Shown piece by piece: positions 1 through 7,783 of a stretch of 61,817 nucleotides of DNA. Position 1 is the stretch's first letter, and the number at the start of each line of letters is the position of its first letter. The DNA comes from Chloroflexota bacterium. GTDB taxonomy: Bacteria > Chloroflexota > Dehalococcoidia > Lucifugimonadales > UBA3495. A model generated the notes under the pieces. It saw only the letters and a list, made by a program, of their open reading frames with translations, was not told where the DNA came from and did no database searches. The DNA is taken from positions 1 to 61,817 of the forward strand of contig VXTR01000071.1 in assembly GCA_009837355.1 (NCBI GenBank), given 5' to 3'. The position numbers and the translations under genes were made by a program.

Positions 1-300
1 ATAGGCATTCACCACTCCTTGCGGGTCGTACACGGGTTTTCTGGGACAGGCTCGAGTGGGAGGCGTCGGCAAGGTGGGAGTTGGCGTGGCTGCGGGTTCG
101 GGTGTCGCGGTAGGAGTTGCCGTGTGCGCGGGCGGCGGAGTGGCGGTGGACGTGGGCAGAGGTACAGCCGTGTTTGTTGGTGCGGCTGCCCTTTGGGTCG
201 CCGGGGCTGTTGCTACGGTTGGTTCGCCGGCATCACAGGCCATCCAGATGGCTGCCCACGCAGACAGCGCCGCAATGACGCATATTCGCAGCAAACCCAT
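1..300 (-). CDS. Thr/Pro-rich lipoprotein, N-terminal part (runs off left edge)
   Basis: An open frame on the minus strand runs from an ATG at 300 to the window edge (100 codons, no stop). The first 22 residues form a signal peptide: MGLLR, a hydrophobic core, then WMAC, so Cys22 is a likely lipidation site. It is followed by about 60 residues rich in Thr, Pro and Ala, a typical exposed linker, and then a more ordered stretch beginning CPRKPVYDPQG that is cut off. A GGGAGGAG ribosome-binding site lies just upstream. The build is the same as the lipoproteins at 17567 and 61684. The functional domain is outside the window, so no activity can be assigned. The gene is divergent from the riboswitch-controlled transporter. 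Confidence 0.75.
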   Translation of the reverse strand, partial: MGLLRICVIAALSAWAAIWMACDAGEPTVATAPATQRAAAPTNTAVPLPTSTATPPPAHTATPTATPEPAATPTPTLPTPPTRACPRKPVYDPQGVVNAY

Positions 301-378
301 GCTTACGCTCCTCCCCTCAATCTACTGCCTCCTCCAACTGCGGCCATCATACCATCGCCTGCGGTTGTAGATTCTCGC

Positions 379-407
379 TTGACCGGTCTCTTTCGCTGTG
401 GTATTGT
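379..407 (+). promoter_or_regulatory. Promoter of the TPP riboswitch/transporter unit
   Basis: TTGACC at 379-384 and TATTGT at 402-407 are separated by exactly 17 bp. This is a good sigma-70-type promoter placing transcription start near 414, just before the riboswitch aptamer. Confidence 0.6.
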
Positions 408-429
408 CGGCGCACAACCGAATATGACT

Positions 430-522
430 TCTGGCGGGAGCTTGGTTATGCCAGGCTGAGAGGGCGGCCACATCAGCCGCCGACCGTTGCACCTGACCCG
501 GGTAATGCCGGCGTAGGAATCG
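430..522 (+). promoter_or_regulatory. TPP (THI element) riboswitch aptamer
   Basis: The conserved THI-box blocks are present in order: GGGAGC near 436, GGCTGAGAGGG at 454-464, a P3 side hairpin (GGCGGC, short loop, GCCGCC), and the second core ACCTGACCCGGGTAATGCC followed by GGCGTAGGAA at 491-519. These are the hallmarks of the thiamine-pyrophosphate aptamer. It lies between a promoter and an intrinsic terminator and precedes a sodium-solute symporter, so the ligand-bound state is expected to shut off the transporter. The first box reads GGGAGC rather than the commoner GGGTGC, a small variation. Confidence 0.92.
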
Positions 523-538
523 GAATCGAGATGTTTTG

Positions 539-570
539 CCGTCAGAGTTTTCAGAGCCTGGCGGTTTTTT
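539..570 (+). terminator. Intrinsic terminator, expression platform of the TPP riboswitch
   Basis: CCGTCAG (539-545) pairs with CTGGCGG (558-564, one G-U pair) around a 12-nt loop and is followed at once by six T residues (565-570). Its position between aptamer and gene makes it the likely switch element for transcriptional attenuation. Confidence 0.8.
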
Positions 571-635
571 GTTGCTGATGGGCGACCGGGGCCGCTGCGG
601 TTGGTTGATTGAACCATCTGGCCGGGAGGTCTGTC

Positions 636-2141
636 ATGCTGGATACCACGTTGGGAATTGCGACCCTAGTAGTCGCCTGCGCCGTCTTCCTCGTTCTGGG
701 CCTCGCCTACGCCTGGCGACGGCGGCGACAGAGCGTAGAGGACTACACCGTCTCCCGTAATCACGCGCCGACCAACGTAGGCATCGCTACGCTGGTGGCG
801 TCGATGTTCGGCACCTGGGTGCTGATGAGCCCGGGCGAGTCCGGGGCCAACTTCGGCATCATATCGCTGGTGGGCTACGCCTTGGGCATGGCCGGCATTC
901 CGGTGATGTTCATGTTCGTCGGCCCCCGCATCCGGCAGTTGATGCCGAACGGCCACTCAATCACCGAGTACGTCAAGCACCGTTTCGGGCTGGCTCCCTT
1001 TGTCGCTATCGCGGTGGCGATCATCTTTGTCATCGGGATATTCATTACGGCCGAGATGGTTGCCATCACCAACGCCGTGAGCGTACTTACGGGCTCGCCC
1101 AAGTGGGCTACCGCCGTGGCCGTGGGACTGGTGGTAATGGCGTACACCGCTTATGGCGGTCTCCGTGTTTCCATCTACACCGACCGCATCCAGTTCTGGA
1201 TTTTGATTCCGGTTCTGCTGCTACTGCTCATTGTCGCCGCCGTTTTCGTCGGCAACGCCGGAGCGTGGAAAGCGGCCAGCGAGGCGGGCGCACTGTCGGT
1301 GTCGAACTCCGGCAGCTATTTCTTCGCCATCGTTCTCATCATCGGCATCGTAGCCTCCAACGCCTTTCACCCCGGCATGTGGCAGCGGGTGTACACCGTG
1401 GAGAGCCAGCGGGCCCTCAACCGCAGCCTTTGGGGGGCGGCAGCCCTGGCCATTCCCATCACTTTCCTCATGGGTATGGCCGGCATCGCTGCCGTTGGCA
1501 ACGAGTCGGTCGCGCCCTTCGGCTATCCTGAGGTCGCGGTGGCGTTGTTTGCGCTGGCGTCCGACGTGTTCCCGCTGTGGATGCACTTTCTGATGCTGAT
1601 TTGCGCGTTGATGCTGGCGATGAGCACACTGGACACGATGATGAACGGGCTGGCGAGCAACATAGCCGCCGACATGGCCGGCATGAGCATCGGGCGAGGC
1701 ACGCTGATGTGGGTGGCCCGCATCGCGACCATCGTGTTGGCGGTTCCGGCCATAATCGTGGCGACGAAAGCCAACAGCGTTCTTTACGTTTTCCTCGTTG
1801 CCGACCTGATCGGCGCGGCCATAGCGGTGCCCATGCTGGTGGGGCTGTACTCCAGCCGTATGCCCGGCTGGGGCGTGCTGGTGGCCGGCGGAGTCGGCAT
1901 CGTCATCGGGGCGTTGTACTATCCCAAGCCCGACCTGCTGTCGCCGTGGGCGCTCACCGCTCCTGATTGGGCCAACAGCCAAATGCTCTGGGCTTTCGCC
2001 TCGGCGCTGATTATCTCGTCCGCCATCTCGCTGGTTATCATTCTGATCCGGCGCATGGCCGCGCCGTCGCAGGAGTACGACTTCGCCGCTCTGAACGCCG
2101 ACGTTGGTCTTATCGACGAACCGTCTCCGGCGGACGACTAG
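636..2141 (+). CDS. thiV: SSS-family sodium:solute symporter, thiamine/HMP transporter candidate (ThiV-like)
   Basis: The 501-residue protein is almost entirely hydrophobic, with about a dozen membrane segments. It carries the sodium:solute symporter signature YTAYGGLRVSIYTDRIQ near residue 170. The start at 636 is preferred over an in-frame ATG at 609 because GGGAGGT sits just before it. The family imports vitamins, sugars, urea and other solutes with sodium. The substrate assignment comes from the TPP riboswitch and terminator directly upstream: SSS transporters under TPP riboswitches are called ThiV and are linked to uptake of thiamine or its pyrimidine precursor HMP. Substrate choice between thiamine and HMP cannot be read from sequence. 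It is a single-gene unit. Confidence 0.8.
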   Translation: MLDTTLGIATLVVACAVFLVLGLAYAWRRRRQSVEDYTVSRNHAPTNVGIATLVASMFGTWVLMSPGESGANFGIISLVGYALGMAGIPVMFMFVGPRIRQLMPNGHSITEYVKHRFGLAPFVAIAVAIIFVIGIFITAEMVAITNAVSVLTGSPKWATAVAVGLVVMAYTAYGGLRVSIYTDRIQFWILIPVLLLLLIVAAVFVGNAGAWKAASEAGALSVSNSGSYFFAIVLIIGIVASNAFHPGMWQRVYTVESQRALNRSLWGAAALAIPITFLMGMAGIAAVGNESVAPFGYPEVAVALFALASDVFPLWMHFLMLICALMLAMSTLDTMMNGLASNIAADMAGMSIGRGTLMWVARIATIVLAVPAIIVATKANSVLYVFLVADLIGAAIAVPMLVGLYSSRMPGWGVLVAGGVGIVIGALYYPKPDLLSPWALTAPDWANSQMLWAFASALIISSAISLVIILIRRMAAPSQEYDFAALNADVGLIDEPSPADD

Positions 2142-2154
2142 ACCCAAAGCAAAT

Positions 2155-2182
2155 GTAGGGGCGAATAATCATTCGCCCCTAC
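2155..2182. repeat. Perfect palindromic repeat, family A (possible terminator)
   Basis: GTAGGGGCGAAT and its exact reverse complement ATTCGCCCCTAC flank a 4-nt loop, 13 nt after the transporter stop and before the convergent dioxygenase gene. There is no T-run, so it may act as a factor-assisted or bidirectional terminator or simply be a dispersed repeat. Related palindromes occur at 24562 and 52043. Confidence 0.7.
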
Positions 2183-2207
2183 CGTTTCGCTGAGTGTCAC
2201 CTGTCAA

Positions 2208-3254
2208 TCATCTGAAAACGGCCAGGCATTTGGTGGAGTTGAAGATGTACGTTTCGTACCAGTCCACAACCTCCGCCTTGTAGTCCAGTTCGTCCACTGC
2301 GCCGACCAGGCAGGCCCAGTTGAGCAGTTCCTGCTGGCCGGCGTCCTCAATCTGCGCGGTGGAGATGCGCGCCCAGGCTCGGTAGTCGCCATCCTTCATT
2401 TCGGCGAAGCGGGCCCGGTCAGACTCGATATCCGGGTACAGCCAGTGGTGCTTTTCGGTCAGGAAGGCATGAGACCAGGACGACGACGCAATCAACGCCA
2501 CCCGGTAGGGAGATTCCTTGATGGCCTGGGCTGCTGCCTTGCCAATCTGCATGCACCGCTTGGGCGACGGGCCGGGCGGGTCCGGGTCGGGCGAGTGTTC
2601 GACGCTGCCGCCCCGGTTGCGGATGACCCGGCTGCCGTAGCAGTTCACCAGCATGGGCACCACCGGGTAATCAAACCCCTTGCGGTCATAGTCCAGGTAG
2701 AGGATGGTGTTGAGGATGGCGTGGCCGAGGCCCGGCTCGTGGAGCGGCTGGTAGGCGTAGGCCATGTCCACCCCCCGGTCGATCATGCCCGACACCAGGT
2801 CGCGGGCGCCCTGCTTGTGGCCCCGGTACTTGAAGGTGGTGCCCGCCGGTTCGTTCCAGACGTTGCGCCGGGTGGCGTGGCCCTCCTCGCCGAAGGGCTT
2901 GCACTCAAACTCGTCGTAGGCCAGCACGCAGAAGGGCGGGATGATGTCCTCGCGGAAGTTCTCGTACTGGTCGTCGCCCCAGATGACCACGAAGTCGGGG
3001 TTGAAGGCGTCCAGTTCCTGGCGCAGCTTGCGGAAGCCGGCGACCATACGCTCGCGCAGGCGCACCGCGGAGGCATAGCCCTCGTCCTCGCCGTACTCGA
3101 TGCGCATGGGTTCCGGCCAGTTGGACGGGTTTTTCATTTCCGCCGGCACGTTGTCGTTGGTGCGCAGGGTGCGCTTGAGGGATGATTCGCCGTCCTCGTC
3201 GGGCCGGATGAACGACGGTGAATGAGTGAGTCCCAATCCCAGAATCTCTGCCAT
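2208..3254 (-). CDS. Class III extradiol dioxygenase, LigB family (copy A)
   Basis: This 348-residue protein belongs to the LigB-type extradiol ring-cleavage dioxygenases, which use non-haem iron to open catechol-like rings. The N-terminus MAEILGLGLTHSP carries the early metal-ligand His (His11) typical of the fold. Further conserved stretches are VVIWGDDQYENF, a histidine-bearing SSSWSHAF near the middle, and PLHEPGLGHAI. It is a near copy of the gene immediately upstream on the same strand (3264-4298), with long identical blocks such as NCYGSRVIRNRGGS, and is separated from it by only 9 nt, so the two are co-transcribed. The true substrate is unknown; protocatechuate or gallate would fit the nearby aldolase. 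Confidence 0.8.
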   Translation of the reverse strand: MAEILGLGLTHSPSFIRPDEDGESSLKRTLRTNDNVPAEMKNPSNWPEPMRIEYGEDEGYASAVRLRERMVAGFRKLRQELDAFNPDFVVIWGDDQYENFREDIIPPFCVLAYDEFECKPFGEEGHATRRNVWNEPAGTTFKYRGHKQGARDLVSGMIDRGVDMAYAYQPLHEPGLGHAILNTILYLDYDRKGFDYPVVPMLVNCYGSRVIRNRGGSVEHSPDPDPPGPSPKRCMQIGKAAAQAIKESPYRVALIASSSWSHAFLTEKHHWLYPDIESDRARFAEMKDGDYRAWARISTAQIEDAGQQELLNWACLVGAVDELDYKAEVVDWYETYIFNSTKCLAVFR

Positions 3255-3263
3255 AATTGCCCC

Positions 3264-4298
3264 CTACTTGAAAATGGCCAGGCACTTGTTGGAGTTGAAG
3301 ACGTAGGTTTCAATGTAGTCCAGGATTTCCGGCTGGTAGTCAAGCTTGTCCATCGCGCCGGCGAGGCACATCCAGTTGAGCATTTCCTGCTGGCCGGCGT
3401 CCTCGACCTGCTCGGTGGATAATCGGCTCCACGCCTGGTAGTCGCCGGCCTTGAGTTCTTCAAAGCGGGCGCGGTCGGATTCGATGTCGGGCCACAGCCA
3501 GTAGTTCTTCTCCACCAGGAAGGCGTGGGACCAGGACGACGAGGCAATCAGGGCGACGCGCCAGGGCGACTCTTTCAGTGCCTCCGCCGTGGCCGCGCCG
3601 ACCTGCATACACCGCTTGGGCGACGGGCCGGGCGGGTCCGGGTCGGGCGAGTGCTCTTCGCTGCCGCCCCGGTTGCGAATGACGCGGCTGCCGTAGCAGT
3701 TCACCAGCATGGGCACGACGGGATAGTCAAACCCCTTGCGGTCGTAGTCCAGGTAGAGCAGGGTGTTCAGGATGGCGTGGCCGAGGCCCGGCTCGTGGAG
3801 CGGCTGGTAGGCGTAGGCCATGTCCACGCCGCGGTCAATCAAGCCGGACGCCAGAGCGCGAGCACCCTCCTTGTGGCCGGCGTACTTGAAGGTCTTGTCC
3901 TTGGGTTCGCCCCAGAAATTGCGCTGGCGGTGGGCAAAGGGCTGACACTCGAAGTCGTCGTAGGCCAGCACGCAGAAGGGCGGGATGATGTCCTCGCGAA
4001 AGTTCTCGTACTGATCGTCGCCCCAAATGACCACGAAGTCGGGGTTGAAGGCGTCCAGCTCCTCGCGGATGCGGCGGAAGCCGGCGACCAGGCGGGCGCG
4101 GTGTTCCAGCGACGAAGTGTAGCCTTCGTCCTCGCCGTACTCGACGCGCATAGGTTCGGGCCACGCGCTGGGGTTCTTCATTTCCTGGGGGATGCGCTGG
4201 TTGCCTTTCAAGGTTCGGGTCAGCGGGAAGGACCGATCCTCGTCGGGGGCGGTCAGCGCGGGGTAGTGAGTGAGGCCGAGGCCCAGAATCTCTGCCAT
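3264..4298 (-). CDS. Class III extradiol dioxygenase, LigB family (copy B)
   Basis: The first gene of a two-gene minus-strand unit encodes a 344-residue LigB-family protein starting MAEILGLGLTHYP. The ATG at 4298 is chosen because GGAAGGTGA precedes it and the paralogue starts with the same residues; a 30-residue extension is open but not conserved. The catalytic core matches copy A along its length, with differences concentrated after residue 140, where copy A has a slightly longer loop. A tandem pair could be diverged isoenzymes or form a mixed complex. It is divergent from the RraA-type aldolase at 4474, which could act further down the same meta-cleavage route. Confidence 0.8.
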   Translation of the reverse strand: MAEILGLGLTHYPALTAPDEDRSFPLTRTLKGNQRIPQEMKNPSAWPEPMRVEYGEDEGYTSSLEHRARLVAGFRRIREELDAFNPDFVVIWGDDQYENFREDIIPPFCVLAYDDFECQPFAHRQRNFWGEPKDKTFKYAGHKEGARALASGLIDRGVDMAYAYQPLHEPGLGHAILNTLLYLDYDRKGFDYPVVPMLVNCYGSRVIRNRGGSEEHSPDPDPPGPSPKRCMQVGAATAEALKESPWRVALIASSSWSHAFLVEKNYWLWPDIESDRARFEELKAGDYQAWSRLSTEQVEDAGQQEMLNWMCLAGAMDKLDYQPEILDYIETYVFNSNKCLAIFK

Positions 4299-4473
4299 TT
4301 CGTCACCTTCCGTAGTAAGCGTGGCGCAGACGGTCAATAATGCCGCCATTTTGCGTTGGCAACCGTCGGCTGTCAACCGGGCGGGCAAAGCGGCGGGTTT
4401 TTGTGGTATGCTTGGCGGTGCGCCGGTGGATTGCCGGCGCGTAACCTGTATGCCAACCTCAGGAGGCCCGGCC

Positions 4474-5160
4474 TTGTATCAAACCGTCAGCGACGCCACC
4501 CTGCAAGCCTTGTCCCAAATCGATTCGCCCAGCATCTGCAACGCTATTGAAGGGTTCAACTTCCGGCCCAAGAACGCCGGCTTCATGCTGCCGGAAATCA
4601 AGACCGTTTTCCAGGACTTCCCACCCCTGGTCGGGTACGCCGTAACCGGCGTCATCTCCGCCAACCGGCCCGAGGGGCGCAGCGTGCCCCGGGAGGAGTG
4701 GTGGGACCTCATCGTATCGGTGCCGGAGCCGCGCTTCATTGTGCTGCACGACATCGACAACCCTCCCCTGGGCGCCTATTGGGGCGAAGTGCAGTCCAAC
4801 ATCCACAAGGCGCTGGGCGCGGTGGGCGTGGCTACTGACGGCACGGTGCGGGACCTGGACGAAGTGCGGGAGCTGGGGTTCCAGTTTTTCGCCAAAGAGG
4901 TGTCGGTGTCTCATGCCTACGTGCACATGGTTGATATGGGCATTCCCATCGACGTGGGCGGCCTCACCGTGTCCACCGGCGACCTGCTGCACGGGGACAA
5001 GCACGGGGTAACCAACATTCCCTTTGAACTGGCCGACCGCATCCCGGACATGGTGGCCACCATCGCCGAATACGAGCAGAAGACCATCGGCCTGTGCCAG
5101 TCTGCCGACTTCACCCTGGAAGCCCTGAAAGAAGTCGCCAAAATCACCCGCCCCTACTAG
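4474..5160 (+). CDS. RraA-family aldolase (LigK / 4-carboxy-4-hydroxy-2-oxoadipate aldolase type)
   Basis: A 228-residue protein of the RraA-like fold, used by divalent-metal aldolases that split 4-carboxy-4-hydroxy-2-oxoadipate or HMG to pyruvate, and by the RNase E inhibitor RraA. The family core is visible: GEVQSNIHKALGAVG near residues 104-118 followed by the metal/pyruvate-site motif TDGTVRD at about 121-127. I chose a TTG start at 4474 because AGGAGG (4461-4466) lies 7 nt before it; ATG codons further upstream lack such a site. Family members range from regulators to lyases. The adjacent divergent extradiol dioxygenases favour the aldolase role, as inference. Confidence 0.75.
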   Translation: MYQTVSDATLQALSQIDSPSICNAIEGFNFRPKNAGFMLPEIKTVFQDFPPLVGYAVTGVISANRPEGRSVPREEWWDLIVSVPEPRFIVLHDIDNPPLGAYWGEVQSNIHKALGAVGVATDGTVRDLDEVRELGFQFFAKEVSVSHAYVHMVDMGIPIDVGGLTVSTGDLLHGDKHGVTNIPFELADRIPDMVATIAEYEQKTIGLCQSADFTLEALKEVAKITRPY

Positions 5161-5175
5161 CATCGAGCCGGACGA

Positions 5176-5955
5176 ATGACAGCTATGACAACTCGGAAAG
5201 TACTTATTACCCTGCTGGCAGCCGGCCTGGCGGCACTGCTTTTCGCCGCTTGCGGATTTATCCCCGGCGTGACGCCGGAAGCGCCGGCGGAGGATTCTCC
5301 AACGCCGGCTGCGGACACGGGACCGGCCACTCAGCCGCCCGCCACTCCGATTTCGGGCAACGGCGGAACCGCAGCCCAATCCGGCGGAGCTGGCCCGGCC
5401 ACGCCAGAGGTTGCCATTGTCGGCGGCCATTCCATCAAGCAATGGCCGTCGCCGCCGCCCATGACCATCGACCCGGCGGCGTCCTATACTGCGGTGCTAA
5501 GCACAACGGCCGGCAGTATCACGGTGGAACTGCTGCCCAGCGAAGCGCCCAACACGGTGAACAACTTTGTCTTCCTGGCCCGGCAGGGGTTCTACGACAA
5601 CGTGATTTTCCATCGCACTCTTGAGGGGTTCATGATCCAGGGCGGCGATCCCACCGGCACCGGCGGCGGAGGACCCGGCTATCGCTTCGCCGACGAGCCG
5701 GTGCAGCGACCTTACACTCGCGGCGTCATGGCCATGGCCAACGCAGGACCCAACACCAACGGCAGCCAGTTCTTCATAATGCACGCCGACTACGCCCTGC
5801 CTCCCAACTACACAATCTTCGGCCAGGCGGTAGCCGGGCTGGAAACCATCGATGCCATCGCCACCGCGCCGACCGTGCCGGTACCCGCTGGCGTAGAGCC
5901 TTCCAAGCCGGTAACCCCGGCGGTCATCCAGTCGGTGGAAATAGTCGGCCCGTAG
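5176..5955 (+). CDS. Lipoprotein peptidyl-prolyl cis-trans isomerase, cyclophilin type
   Basis: The 259-residue product has a signal peptide ending in FAAC (lipidation Cys26), a Pro/Ala/Thr-rich linker to about residue 90, and a full cyclophilin domain. Cyclophilin hallmarks are FHRTLEGFMIQGGDPTGTG, GVMAMAN and GSQFFI. Cyclophilins catalyse proline isomerisation; this one is expected on the outer face of the cytoplasmic membrane, assisting folding of exported proteins. It follows the RraA-like gene by 15 nt on the same strand and may be co-transcribed, though no functional link is evident. Confidence 0.9.
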   Translation: MTAMTTRKVLITLLAAGLAALLFAACGFIPGVTPEAPAEDSPTPAADTGPATQPPATPISGNGGTAAQSGGAGPATPEVAIVGGHSIKQWPSPPPMTIDPAASYTAVLSTTAGSITVELLPSEAPNTVNNFVFLARQGFYDNVIFHRTLEGFMIQGGDPTGTGGGGPGYRFADEPVQRPYTRGVMAMANAGPNTNGSQFFIMHADYALPPNYTIFGQAVAGLETIDAIATAPTVPVPAGVEPSKPVTPAVIQSVEIVGP

Positions 5956-5960
5956 GTACG

Positions 5961-6003
5961 TCCCCCTCACCCCAGCCCTCTCCCGCCAGGGAAGAGGGGG
6001 TTA
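5961..6003. repeat. Dispersed imperfect palindrome, family B
   Basis: A stretch of CCCCTCACCCCAGCCCTCTC followed by a GGGAAGAGGGGG arm fills the gap before the enoyl-CoA hydratase. The same pattern, in reverse orientation, occurs at 37234-37273 and 58720-58757. Confidence 0.6.
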
Positions 6004-6023
6004 GCACCAAACGAGGGAAAGAT

Positions 6024-6842
6024 ATGGCTTTTGAAACGCTGCTGTACGAGGAACGGGAGGGCATTGGTTATCTGACGCTGAACCGTCCCGAAAAGCTCAA
6101 CGCCCTCAGCCCGACGCTGATGGCCGAGTTCCGCGAGGCTTTGGAAGCCATCGAGGCTGACCCGGACGTGCGGGTGGTGATTCTCACCGGGGCGGGCCGC
6201 GCCTTCTCCGCCGGCTTTGACATCGAATCCGAGGCCAGCGGCCCATCCGGCGAACCTTTGTCGGTGGACGGCCGGCGCTCCCGCCTGAAGGCCAACATCG
6301 AGACCTTCTTGATGGTGTGGAACCTGAGCAAGCCGGTGATCGCCGCCGTCAACGGCTACGCGCTGGGGGGCGCCTGTGAACTGGTGCAGGTCTGCGACGT
6401 GAAAATCGCCTCCGAACAGGCCATGCTGGGCGAGCCGGAAATCCGGCTGGGCTACGGCGCGCCGTTCCTGATAACGCCTTACTCGCTCAACCTGGCCCTG
6501 GCCAAAGAGATGATGCTCACGGGCGACATCATTGACGTCCACGAAGCCGCTCGGGTCGGCATGGTCAACCGCGTCGTTCCTCACGACAACCTGATTGCGG
6601 AGTGTGAAAGGGTGGCCCGGAAGATGCGCGGCATATCGGCCATCGGGATCAAGACGACCAAGCTATCCGTGAACCGAGCGCTGGAATCGGCCGGGTTCCT
6701 GTCGGCGCTGAACCACAACCTGGAGTTGATGACGCAGTTCGACACGGCGGAGACGCCGGAGCACGCCGAGTTCGCCCGCATCCGGGCCGAAAGCGGGCTG
6801 CGGGCCGCCCTGGAGTGGAGCCGCAGCCGCTTTCCTGACTAG
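6024..6842 (+). CDS. Enoyl-CoA hydratase/isomerase family protein
   Basis: A 272-residue crotonase-fold enzyme. The oxyanion-hole region GAGRAFSAGFDI (57-67) and the catalytic block GYALGGACEL with Glu119, then GEPEIRLG with Glu139, are in place. The two glutamates 20 residues apart correspond to the pair used by true enoyl-CoA hydratases, so hydration of a 2-enoyl-CoA is the likeliest reaction. The C-terminal trimerisation region is complete. The start has a purine-rich GAGGGAAAGAT before it. It stands alone between a repeat and a convergent dehydrogenase gene, so the pathway (fatty acid, amino acid or aromatic ring degradation) is not fixed by context. Confidence 0.88.
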   Translation: MAFETLLYEEREGIGYLTLNRPEKLNALSPTLMAEFREALEAIEADPDVRVVILTGAGRAFSAGFDIESEASGPSGEPLSVDGRRSRLKANIETFLMVWNLSKPVIAAVNGYALGGACELVQVCDVKIASEQAMLGEPEIRLGYGAPFLITPYSLNLALAKEMMLTGDIIDVHEAARVGMVNRVVPHDNLIAECERVARKMRGISAIGIKTTKLSVNRALESAGFLSALNHNLELMTQFDTAETPEHAEFARIRAESGLRAALEWSRSRFPD

Positions 6843-6848
6843 CGGATT

Positions 6849-7745
6849 TTACCCGCCGCGCTTCACTTCCACATCGGCCAACTTCTCGATGAAATGCAGG
6901 ATGGCCGAGTGGTCGGCGTCGTGCTCGCCGTCGTTGACCAGTGAACCGAGCATCTGCTGAACGAGGGCCGTCACCGGCAGGGGAACGTTGAGTTCCGTGG
7001 CGGTTTGCAGCACGTTGCGCAGGTCTTTCTGATGCAGGCGGATGCGGAATCCGGCGCGGAAGTTGCGGTCCAGCATCATCGGCCCCTTGGCCTCCATCAC
7101 GGCGCTGCCGGCCAGCCCGCCGCGGATGGCGTTGAACACGCGCTCCGGGTCAACACCGGCCTTCTGGGCCAGCACCAGCGCCTCGCTCAACGCCTCAATG
7201 TTGGCGGCGACAATAATCTGATTCGCCAGCTTGGTAATGTTGCCCGCGCCCACGTCGCCGGTGAGGAGTACGTTGCCGCCCACCACGTCCAGGACGGGTT
7301 TGCAAGCATCGAATACCGCCTCGTCGCCGCCGACCATCACGGCCAGCGTGCCGGCGACGGCTCCCGGCTCGCCGCCGCTGACGGGGGCGTCCAGGAAGTC
7401 CACGCCTTTCTCGGCGCAGGCCGCGCCGATTTTTTGCGACATGGAAGGGGCGATGCTACTCATATCAACAATCACCGAACCCGGTTCCGCGCCTTCGAGC
7501 ACGCCATCCGGCCCGAGGATGGCCCGCTCCGAGTCCGCCGAGTCGGGCAGCATGGTGATGGTGCGGACGTTGCCGGCCGCGGCGCCGGCGGGGGACGACG
7601 CCGCCGTCGCGCCCTCGGTAGCCAGCTCTTCCATCGGCTCGCCTACGATGTCGTACACCGTCAGTTCGTAGCCGGCCGCCATCAGGTTGCGCGCCATGGG
7701 CTTGCCCATAATGCCCAGCCCGACGAATCCAATCCGCTCTGTCAT
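6849..7745 (-). CDS. Beta-hydroxyacid dehydrogenase (3-hydroxyisobutyrate / tartronate semialdehyde reductase family)
   Basis: A 298-residue NAD(P)-dependent oxidoreductase. It shows the N-terminal Rossmann motif FVGLGIMG (7-14), the substrate-binding DAPVSGG (119-125), and the catalytic lysine in GNITKLANQ (Lys172), all diagnostic of the family that includes GarR, MmsB and GlyR. The ATG at 7745 is preceded by GGAGG; the open frame continues upstream but without family similarity. Family members act on 3-hydroxyisobutyrate, tartronate semialdehyde or succinic semialdehyde, and the substrate here cannot be chosen from sequence alone. It lies 38 nt downstream of the DinB-methylase fusion gene on the same strand. 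Confidence 0.85.
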   Translation of the reverse strand: MTERIGFVGLGIMGKPMARNLMAAGYELTVYDIVGEPMEELATEGATAASSPAGAAAGNVRTITMLPDSADSERAILGPDGVLEGAEPGSVIVDMSSIAPSMSQKIGAACAEKGVDFLDAPVSGGEPGAVAGTLAVMVGGDEAVFDACKPVLDVVGGNVLLTGDVGAGNITKLANQIIVAANIEALSEALVLAQKAGVDPERVFNAIRGGLAGSAVMEAKGPMMLDRNFRAGFRIRLHQKDLRNVLQTATELNVPLPVTALVQQMLGSLVNDGEHDADHSAILHFIEKLADVEVKRGG

Positions 7746-7783
7746 TGTGTTTCCTCCATTGTCATATCGTGAATTGCAATTTA

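Noticed and set aside
303-617. A 104-codon minus-strand frame upstream of the transporter
   Set aside because: It lies across the TPP riboswitch, its promoter and terminator, and has no ribosome-binding site.
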